From SAR324 cluster bacterium (lineage in GTDB: Bacteria; Bdellovibrionota; UBA2361; JAAZON01), in contig JAAZON010000505.1 in NCBI GenBank assembly GCA_012797725.1, positions 1 through 9,306 on the forward strand: a stretch of DNA of 9,306 nt, read 5' to 3'. This document shows positions 1 to 5,413 of this stretch, in pieces; position 1 is the first letter of the stretch, and every line of letters starts with the position of its first letter. The notes beneath the pieces are model-generated. The model did not search any database and had not been told where the DNA came from. It saw nothing but the letters and a program-made list of their open reading frames with translations. The position numbers and the translations under genes are program-made.

Positions 1-319
1 TGAAGAATTCTTTCAAATGACTAAATTCTTCTTCGCTAAACATTAGGCTTTTATCACAATATCTTGCTACGGCTTGACGGGTTACATCATCACTTGTAGG
101 ACCAAGACCTCCACTAACTATTACAATGGAAGATGAAGATTCGAGAAACTTAAGGGCTTTGATTATGTCTTCTTCCCTATCGTCACAGATTAAAATTTGC
201 TGTATGTGAATTCCACTAACTGCAAGCTCGGCAGCGATAAATCTGGAATTCGTGTCCTGAGCACGACCATCTAAAATTTCTGAACCAACTGCAAGTACTG
301 ATACGCTCTTGTCTGACAT
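1..319 (-). CDS. cinA: CinA-family protein, MoaB/Mog-like domain (partial, 3' end off the window)
   Basis: Only the first 106 codons are present; the gene reads off the left edge. The start is ATG at 317-319. The N-terminus has the MoCF-biosynthesis (MoaB/Mog-like) fold signature: a beta strand and turn reading VLAVGSEIL, then DTNSRFIAAEL, a CDDREEDI turn, and the hallmark SGGLGPTSDDVTRQAVA near residues 75-92. In CinA this domain acts on NAD-related pyrophosphates (ADP-ribose pyrophosphatase), and many homologues carry a C-terminal PncC nicotinamide-nucleotide amidase domain. Whether that domain exists here cannot be seen, so a stand-alone molybdopterin-binding-domain protein remains possible. 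The start lies 11 bp after the stop of the M23 peptidase gene on the same strand, which suggests co-transcription. No good Shine-Dalgarno sequence is visible before the ATG. Confidence 0.85.
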   Translation of the reverse strand, partial: MSDKSVSVLAVGSEILDGRAQDTNSRFIAAELAVSGIHIQQILICDDREEDIIKALKFLESSSSIVIVSGGLGPTSDDVTRQAVARYCDKSLMFSEEEFSHLKEFF

Positions 320-330
320 AAATCTGAAGG

Positions 331-1680
331 TTATACCCTGGCCTTCCGGAGACCAAGTTCACGTTGCGCAAGCACCATATTTTCATGGCGTGCCATCAAA
401 GTGGTTAAGGTTGCCTGAAGGAGCTTTGGTGGGATGGTGTCTTGATTATTAATAATTTGAGGTAACTGCACATTAAGTGGGTTTACATATTTCCCATTTA
501 TTGAAAGCCGATAATCTAAATGTGGCCCCGTTGAAAGACCAGTGCTCCCAACAGCACCCACAATCTGACCCCTTTGAACCCGAGCCCCTTGTTTGATTCC
601 CTTAGCAAATTTAGAAAGATGCATAAAAATAGTTTTAACATTTCCTCCATGCTTTATTTCTATCATATTACCTGCTCCACCTGAGTAACCGGCAAAAGAA
701 ATAAAGCCATCCGCTATGCTTCGAACGGGTGTACCTGTCGAAGCAGCAAGATCAACTCCAGGATGAGTTGTTGTAACGCCAAGAATTGGGTGCATCCTGG
801 CCTTGGAAAATACGGAGCTAATTCTTGTGAACTTAACTGGATATCGAAGAAAATAATCACCTAAAAGCTTACCTTTTTCATCATAATAACGAGATTTCCC
901 ATCTCGACCATTATAACGAACTATAGCAAGCAACTTATCACCTAACTTTAAGGACGCTGCTTGAATTACGACACTTAAGGCCTTTTCTTTGCCACGAATT
1001 TTCTTCTCATCATAGACTACCGATAATGTATCACCTGCCTGCAAGTCCTTGGAAAAGTCTATGCGATGTCCAAACAGATCCACCAGCTCGTCAACAACTT
1101 CATAAGGAATAGAAGCGTAATTGGCTGTTCTCACAAATGAATCATAAATAGTTGCTGTAACAACTTTTTGCTTTTGCAAAATTTTAGGACTTTTAGAGTA
1201 AGCCGTATAACCATTTGTTTCAGTATTTTTAACGACTACCACACTTCCGTCGTCCAGAGTTTTCTTTAGTCTGCAAATATTTCCTTTCTTCTTTAGAGCA
1301 ACTTCGACTTTCTCTCCTGTTTTCAATGACAACGCTTTTAGTCCAGCTTTTTGAAAGGCAGATTTCACTTCAGAAAAGCGGTCCAGGTTACCAGCGTATT
1401 TTTGCCAGATTGTTGAAAGGTTTTCCCCCTTTTTTACGGTATGGTGAACTATGCTTGCTTTAGCCTTTTTCTTGCGTTTTATCTCAGCAGGTCTTGTGAA
1501 ATTTTGTCGTTCGATAGTGTCAATCTTTGATTCAATTTCTGAGAAGGCTTTTTCTTCAAACCAATTTTCCAAATCAGCATTGAGTGTTTCCCATGGGGCA
1601 AAGTGAAGATAAATGACAAGGAAAGTTTGAAGACATAGTGTCCCAATACATAGCTGTATGAAAATGCGGCGTATTTGCAT
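331..1680 (-). CDS. Membrane-anchored LysM/M23 metallopeptidase (MepM/Csd3-like murein endopeptidase)
   Basis: The 449-residue protein starts with a basic patch and one hydrophobic anchor (about 5-27), so the rest should be periplasmic. A LysM-like domain follows at about 79-127 (begins HTVKKGENLSTIW), then the middle domain typical of MepM/YebA and Csd3 (about 172-260, SFVRTANYASIPYEVVDEL). The M23 peptidase domain is at about 300-403. Its H-x3-D motif is H306/D310 and the active-site His is H354 (IFMHLSKF). The last motif reads GPHLDYRL, with H387 but Asp389 where the canonical HxH has the third zinc-binding His. By family the enzyme should cut peptide cross-links in peptidoglycan. A basic tail of about 45 residues follows the catalytic domain. 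It is the upstream gene of a likely two-gene unit with cinA and is divergent from ruvX across 288 bp. No strong SD precedes the ATG, but the anchor starting right after it supports this start. Confidence 0.9.
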   Translation of the reverse strand: MQIRRIFIQLCIGTLCLQTFLVIYLHFAPWETLNADLENWFEEKAFSEIESKIDTIERQNFTRPAEIKRKKKAKASIVHHTVKKGENLSTIWQKYAGNLDRFSEVKSAFQKAGLKALSLKTGEKVEVALKKKGNICRLKKTLDDGSVVVVKNTETNGYTAYSKSPKILQKQKVVTATIYDSFVRTANYASIPYEVVDELVDLFGHRIDFSKDLQAGDTLSVVYDEKKIRGKEKALSVVIQAASLKLGDKLLAIVRYNGRDGKSRYYDEKGKLLGDYFLRYPVKFTRISSVFSKARMHPILGVTTTHPGVDLAASTGTPVRSIADGFISFAGYSGGAGNMIEIKHGGNVKTIFMHLSKFAKGIKQGARVQRGQIVGAVGSTGLSTGPHLDYRLSINGKYVNPLNVQLPQIINNQDTIPPKLLQATLTTLMARHENMVLAQRELGLRKARV

Positions 1681-1968
1681 GAGCTTTAATCTATTTTTTT
1701 ATTTCTCAGGTGCTATTGAATAAAAACCTTTCCTGATAGCTTATGTTCTTTGGACTCCTTAAAATCTATTAGTGCCCTTTTTTCTTGTAGAGCAAAGAAG
1801 AATTAAACATGCTGCATGAGCAATATCTAAACATAATGGGCTTTTCAAAGCTCAATCAATCGCTTAAATGAATTTTTTGCGCTGCCAGGCTCTATATTGT
1901 CAAAAATCTTAGCTTGAGCTCTTAATAGAGAAGTTGTGGATTTTATATTGATAAACTATGTTTTAGAA
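1681..1968. other. Divergent intergenic region between the M23 peptidase and ruvX
   Basis: This A+T-rich stretch must hold the 5' ends of two divergent transcripts. I see no convincing sigma70 pair in either direction. The best plus-strand candidates are a TATATT at 1893-1898 and a TTGTCA at 1897-1902 followed by TTAATA at 1922-1927 (19-bp spacer). Both are weak and mutually exclusive. No RNA gene, repeat or hairpin with a T-run stands out. Confidence 0.4.
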
Positions 1969-2394
1969 ATGGGCAAGGCTTTGCTTGGGTTGGATATAGG
2001 AGATCATTCTGTCGGCATTGCTATAGTCAATGCTGGGACTTCCATTGCTCTACCCATTGGCACATTTGAACGAAAGGCCTACAAAGCGGAAAAGAAGATC
2101 TTGGATTTACTGAAGGAAAAGAAAATCGAGATCTTGGTAGTCGGCCTTCCCATAGGAGAAAAAGGAGAAGAGGGTTTGCAATGCGAGAAAGTGCGAGCCT
2201 TCTGCAAGCGTATAGAGAAGCGCTCCTCTGTGAAAGTAGTATTCTATGATGAATATGGAAGCTCTGACGATGCTTCCCTAAAACTTCGCCATATGCGTGG
2301 AGGCAGGAGAGTTAAAAAATCAAGCGGTGCAATAGATGCCCTCTCTGCATCAATTATACTTCAGGGCTACTTAGATAGTCAGGATTTAGGCTAA
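1969..2394 (+). CDS. ruvX: RuvX/YqgF family protein (putative Holliday junction resolvase / pre-16S rRNA nuclease)
   Basis: The product from ATG 1969 is 141 residues, close to the family length of about 138. It has the RNase H-like YqgF pattern: LLGLDIG with D9 (the same position as in E. coli YqgF), VVGLPIGEKGEEG at 58-69, YDE at 93-95, and the C-terminal KKSSGAIDALSASIILQGYL with D123. The family is linked to 5'-end maturation of 16S rRNA and has Holliday-junction resolvase homology; it acts in the cytoplasm. The usual DER(L/F)(T/S)T motif is altered here to DEYGSSDDA, losing the Arg. The frame is open upstream to a GTG at 1936, adding 11 residues. Neither start has a well-spaced SD (AGAGAAG ends only 2 nt before the GTG), so 1969 is chosen on family fit. 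mltG follows after 101 bp, a pairing also known from Bacillus (yrrK/yrrL neighbourhood). Confidence 0.85.
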   Translation: MGKALLGLDIGDHSVGIAIVNAGTSIALPIGTFERKAYKAEKKILDLLKEKKIEILVVGLPIGEKGEEGLQCEKVRAFCKRIEKRSSVKVVFYDEYGSSDDASLKLRHMRGGRRVKKSSGAIDALSASIILQGYLDSQDLG

Positions 2395-2495
2395 GATTAG
2401 GATCTCTGGAAACATGAGCCATTTAGCTATTAGGAAATTAAATTTGCCTTGAACGGGCACAGAAGTGTTTGCTCATTATTTAGTGATAGAAGACT

Positions 2496-3635
2496 ATGAA
2501 GAACTTAACACTTGGTTTAAGAATCACATTAGTTACAGGAATTCCTTTATTGATCGGACTTTCTGTATTTCTCTTTTTAAAAAGCTACTTTCTTAATCCA
2601 ACGGAAGCTGGCAACAAACAAAAAATTTCATTCATGGTAGCCCCCGGAACTGCTTTTTCGAAAATATCAGAGCAGTTAGTCGAACAAAATTTTGTCAAGC
2701 ATGCTCTTATTCCTCGTATAATAGCAGGGCTGAAGGGTATAGATACTCGCACCATTAAAGCAGGTGAATATGAATTGAGCCGTGGAATGACCCCTCCCGC
2801 CATCATTGCTAAATTAGCATCTGGTGACATAGTCAAAAGAAAAGTGACAATCACAGAAGGAATGACAATAAGAGACGTTGGCCGTTTGGTGGCTGCTGCG
2901 GGATTGGCAAATGAGATTGATTTTTGGAAGACTCTACACGATCCACTTTTACTGAAAAGATGGGGAGTTGAGGGCGATAGCTTTGAGGGTTACCTCTTTC
3001 CGAATACATATTTCTTTTCTTTACCGATCAAGCCCGAAGAAATAATTTATACAATGATGAAAGAAGGTGAGAAGATTTGGCCTGATGAATACACCAATCA
3101 AGCTAACCTCTTAAATATGACCAGACATGAGGTTTTGACTCTTGCATCAATAATTGAAAAGGAATCTGGAGACGTTTCAGAGCAACCTATGATTTCATCC
3201 GTATTTCACAACAGGCTTAATAAAGGAATGAAGCTTCAGGCAGACCCAACGGTAATTTATGGGGTTGGAGAATTTAACGGGAACTTGACAAAAGCTGATT
3301 TAGAAACCCCCACTCCTTATAATACTTATACTAATTTTGGACTGCCTCCAGGCCCTATTGGAAATCCTGGCAAAAATGCTATACATGCGGCTCTGTATCC
3401 AGCAAAAAGTGATTATCTTTATTTTGTCGCAAATGCTACCGGAAAACATACCTTTTCAAATCAACTGCCAGAGCATAACAAGGCCGTATCAGAGCTTATA
3501 GAAAGTGGCAATGGACAGCCGGAAAAAGAAGCTAAGGCCAAGATGGGATCACCAGCCTCTCCATTAGCTAATAATACTGTTAGCTTAAGATCAACGCCTA
3601 AGGCTCCATTAATTAGTTCAAAAGAAAAGCCTTAA
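2496..3635 (+). CDS. mltG: Endolytic murein transglycosylase MltG
   Basis: The 379-residue protein has one N-terminal transmembrane anchor (about 9-31), a LysM-like subdomain (about 44-110) and the YceG/MltG catalytic domain (about 115-335). Diagnostic segments are LASIIEKESG with the catalytic Glu at E221, FHNRL, LQADPTVIYG (247-256), YNTYTNFGLPPGPIGNPG (275-292) and YFVANATGKHTFS. By family the enzyme sits in the inner membrane and cleaves nascent glycan strands within the chain, acting as a terminase for peptidoglycan synthases. After the conserved end there is an extra tail of about 40 residues rich in Ala, Pro, Ser and Lys. The start is supported by the anchor; only a short AGAAGA lies upstream, very close to the ATG. 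The gene ends 3 bp from the stop codon of pgm, which converges on it. Confidence 0.95.
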   Translation: MKNLTLGLRITLVTGIPLLIGLSVFLFLKSYFLNPTEAGNKQKISFMVAPGTAFSKISEQLVEQNFVKHALIPRIIAGLKGIDTRTIKAGEYELSRGMTPPAIIAKLASGDIVKRKVTITEGMTIRDVGRLVAAAGLANEIDFWKTLHDPLLLKRWGVEGDSFEGYLFPNTYFFSLPIKPEEIIYTMMKEGEKIWPDEYTNQANLLNMTRHEVLTLASIIEKESGDVSEQPMISSVFHNRLNKGMKLQADPTVIYGVGEFNGNLTKADLETPTPYNTYTNFGLPPGPIGNPGKNAIHAALYPAKSDYLYFVANATGKHTFSNQLPEHNKAVSELIESGNGQPEKEAKAKMGSPASPLANNTVSLRSTPKAPLISSKEKP

Positions 3636-3638
3636 GCG

Positions 3639-5279
3639 CTAGGAACTGATTGTCTGGGTTACTATGCTACGAGCCTCATCGATTACCTGACTAAGGTGTT
3701 CTTCTCCTTTGAAGCTCTCAGCATAGATTTTATAGATATTTTCCGTTCCAGATGGACGAGCAGCAAACCAGGCATTTTTTGTAATGACTTTTAACCCTCC
3801 AATCGCTTCATTGTTCCCTGGAGCTTTAGTAAGTTTTGATAAAATCTGCTCGCCGGCAAGTTCAGTTGCCTTTATGGCTTCAGGCTTCATTTTTTTAAAC
3901 GCTTCCTTTTCTTCTGGGGTCGCACTTTGATCTAAGCGCTTGTAATATGACCTTCCAAAGAGCTCTTCGATTTCAGCAAAGTGTTCGCCGGGATCTCGAT
4001 TGGTTTTTGCTGTAATTTCTGCTGCAAGTAGATCCATTATGAGACCATCTTTGTCCGTGCTCCAGGCTGTTCCATCTTGCTTCAGAAAGCTTGCACCTGC
4101 GCTCTCTTCTCCTCCAAAACCAAGAGTACCTCTCAGAAGACCTTCCACAAACCATTTAAACCCAACGGGAACTTCGTAGACCACGACTCCAAGGGACGTT
4201 GCAACTTTGTCGATAATACCACTACTCACTAGAGTCTTCCCCACTTGCACAAAGCGTGACCATTTAGGGCGATTTGAAAACAGATAACGAATCGCAACTG
4301 CAAGATAGTGGTTAGGATTCATAAGTCCAGCCGAACGTGTTACGATCCCATGACGATCAGAATCTGGATCATTTGCAAAGGCAATATCGTAAGAATCTTT
4401 CAATCCAATTAATTTCATCATTGCGTCTCTACTCGAACAATCCATTCGAATCTTTCCGTCATGATCTACTGTCATGAATGAAAATTGTGGATCCACTTGA
4501 GGATTCACCACATCCACGTTGACACCCCAAGTCTCGGATATTGGGCCCCAATAATGAACAGAAGCGCCTCCCATAGGATCGACACCGAGCTTCAATCCGG
4601 CTCCTTTTATGCATTCCATATCCACCACACTTTCAAGGGCTTCCACATAAGGTTGAACGAAATCATAGAGCTTCGTGCTTGAACTTTTTATGGCGGATTC
4701 AAATGGAATTCTTTTTACAGCTTTGCCAGATTCTCTTATGATTTCATTAGCCCTATCTTGAATCCAATTTGTTATTGAAGTATCGGCTGGGCCACCACTT
4801 GGAGGATTATACTTAAAACCACCATCTTCCGGTGGATTGTGTGAGGGGGTGATTACTATACCATCTGCAAGACCTTCTTTTCGCCCTTTGTTATAGGAAA
4901 GGATTGAGTATGAAATAACCGGCGTAGGAGTAAAACCATTATCCTTTTGCATGAATACATTTACATTGTTTCCAGCAAGCACCTCAAGTGCGCTTCGCTC
5001 CGCGGGCTCTGATAAAGCATGCGTATCTTTACCCATATACAAGGGGCCGTCTATTCCTTCCTTTTTCCTGTAATCACATATTGCCTGCGTAATTGCCAAA
5101 ATATGAGCCTCTGTGAAGCTTCCAGATGAAGATGAGCCTCTATGACCACTAGTTCCAAAACTCACTAATTGTTGTGGGTCAGACACATCAGGCTGCTTTT
5201 CGTAATAATCATTTTCTAGCTTTACGACATCAACCAATATTTCTTTTGGGGCTTCCTTTCCGGCAAGTGGGCTTCTCAT
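3639..5279 (-). CDS. pgm: Phosphoglucomutase, alpha-D-glucose phosphate-specific
   Basis: The protein is a full-length match to the E. coli Pgm type: from ATG 5279 it is 546 residues, the E. coli length. The phosphoserine loop ITPSHNPPEDGG places the active serine at S146. The metal-binding loop is DPDSDRHG (D304, D306, D308), the sugar-binding loop GGEESAG is at about 389-395 and the phosphate-binding loop RPSGTE at 508-513. The enzyme interconverts glucose 1-phosphate and glucose 6-phosphate in the cytoplasm, linking glycolysis with glycogen and envelope-sugar synthesis. The frame continues upstream to an ATG at 5351 that would add 24 residues (MLFVYTKQLR...), with a good AAGG before it. 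Homology begins only at the inner Met (MRSPLAGKEAP), which follows a purine-rich AGAGAGAAGAG and has a well-placed promoter, so 5279 is preferred. The gene converges on mltG and is divergent from the membrane-protein gene. Confidence 0.95.
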   Translation of the reverse strand: MRSPLAGKEAPKEILVDVVKLENDYYEKQPDVSDPQQLVSFGTSGHRGSSSSGSFTEAHILAITQAICDYRKKEGIDGPLYMGKDTHALSEPAERSALEVLAGNNVNVFMQKDNGFTPTPVISYSILSYNKGRKEGLADGIVITPSHNPPEDGGFKYNPPSGGPADTSITNWIQDRANEIIRESGKAVKRIPFESAIKSSSTKLYDFVQPYVEALESVVDMECIKGAGLKLGVDPMGGASVHYWGPISETWGVNVDVVNPQVDPQFSFMTVDHDGKIRMDCSSRDAMMKLIGLKDSYDIAFANDPDSDRHGIVTRSAGLMNPNHYLAVAIRYLFSNRPKWSRFVQVGKTLVSSGIIDKVATSLGVVVYEVPVGFKWFVEGLLRGTLGFGGEESAGASFLKQDGTAWSTDKDGLIMDLLAAEITAKTNRDPGEHFAEIEELFGRSYYKRLDQSATPEEKEAFKKMKPEAIKATELAGEQILSKLTKAPGNNEAIGGLKVITKNAWFAARPSGTENIYKIYAESFKGEEHLSQVIDEARSIVTQTISS

Positions 5280-5280
5280 T

Positions 5281-5294
5281 TCTCTTCTCTCTTT
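5281..5294 (-). promoter_or_regulatory. Purine-rich ribosome-binding region for the pgm start at 5279
   Basis: Read on the minus strand this is AAAGAGAGAAGAGA, ending 1 nt before ATG 5279; its GAGAG part lies at a usable distance. It favours the inner pgm start. The competing upstream ATG at 5351 has AAAGG at about 5358-5362 with 6 nt spacing, so both starts could be read. Confidence 0.4.
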
Positions 5295-5315
5295 ATAGTA
5301 TAGATCTTTATCAGC

Positions 5316-5344
5316 TTTATACCTTAGCTGCTTTGTATAGACAA
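5316..5344 (-). promoter_or_regulatory. Candidate pgm promoter P2 (proximal)
   Basis: On the minus strand TTGTCT (5344-5339) and TATAAA (5321-5316) are separated by exactly 17 bp, a sigma70-like arrangement. Transcription would start near 5309, giving a leader of about 30 nt before ATG 5279 and excluding the ATG at 5351. Confidence 0.4.
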
Positions 5345-5369
5345 ACAACATTACTTGCCTTTTTAATAA

Positions 5370-5397
5370 ATTATGACTTTGACCCCATCCATTTCAA
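5370..5397 (-). promoter_or_regulatory. Candidate pgm promoter P1 (distal)
   Basis: On the minus strand TTGAAA (5397-5392) and CATAAT (5375-5370) lie 16 bp apart; each differs from the sigma70 consensus by one base. The start would be near 5363, just ahead of the AAGG and ATG at 5351. The -35 box is inside one arm of the inverted repeat at 5376-5400. Confidence 0.4.
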
Positions 5398-5400
5398 AGT
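5376..5400. repeat. 7-bp perfect inverted repeat between divergent genes (possible operator or symmetric -35 pair)
   Basis: ACTTTGA at 5376-5382 and its exact reverse complement TCAAAGT at 5394-5400 are separated by 11 bp. Each arm contains the first bases of a -35 box, TTGACC to the right and TTGAAA to the left. The symmetry may simply be two back-to-back -35 elements, or a site for a dimeric regulator. It is too widely spaced to be a terminator and has no T-run. Confidence 0.45.
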
Positions 5401-5407
5401 TTACACT
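5379..5407 (+). promoter_or_regulatory. Candidate promoter for the tail-rich membrane-protein gene
   Basis: TTGACC (5379-5384) and TACACT (5402-5407) are separated by exactly 17 bp. The predicted start of transcription, about 7 nt past the -10 box, falls at or next to the GTG at 5414. If so, the message would be leaderless or nearly so, which fits the absence of any SD there. Confidence 0.4.
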
Positions 5408-5413
5408 ATTCCC

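Noticed and set aside
1708..1740. TCAGG/CCTGA and GCTAT/ATAGC short inverted repeats in the divergent gap
   Set aside because: Five-bp arms at wide spacing are expected by chance in A+T-rich DNA.
1809..1871. 20-codon plus-strand frame (starts MLHEQYLNIM) preceded by AAGAAG at usable spacing
   Set aside because: Very short, no recognisable features and no clear promoter; chance occurrence is likely in a 288-bp gap.
2585..2854. 89-codon minus-strand frame inside mltG
   Set aside because: Antisense shadow of the catalytic gene; no recognisable protein and no supporting signals.
4485..4682. 65-codon plus-strand frame inside pgm
   Set aside because: Antisense to a strongly conserved gene, with no family features.
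5174..5413. N-terminal extension of the plus-strand membrane-protein frame back to ATG 5174
   Set aside because: It lies antisense over the 5' end of pgm, which is certain from homology. The candidate promoter at 5379-5407 would also exclude it.
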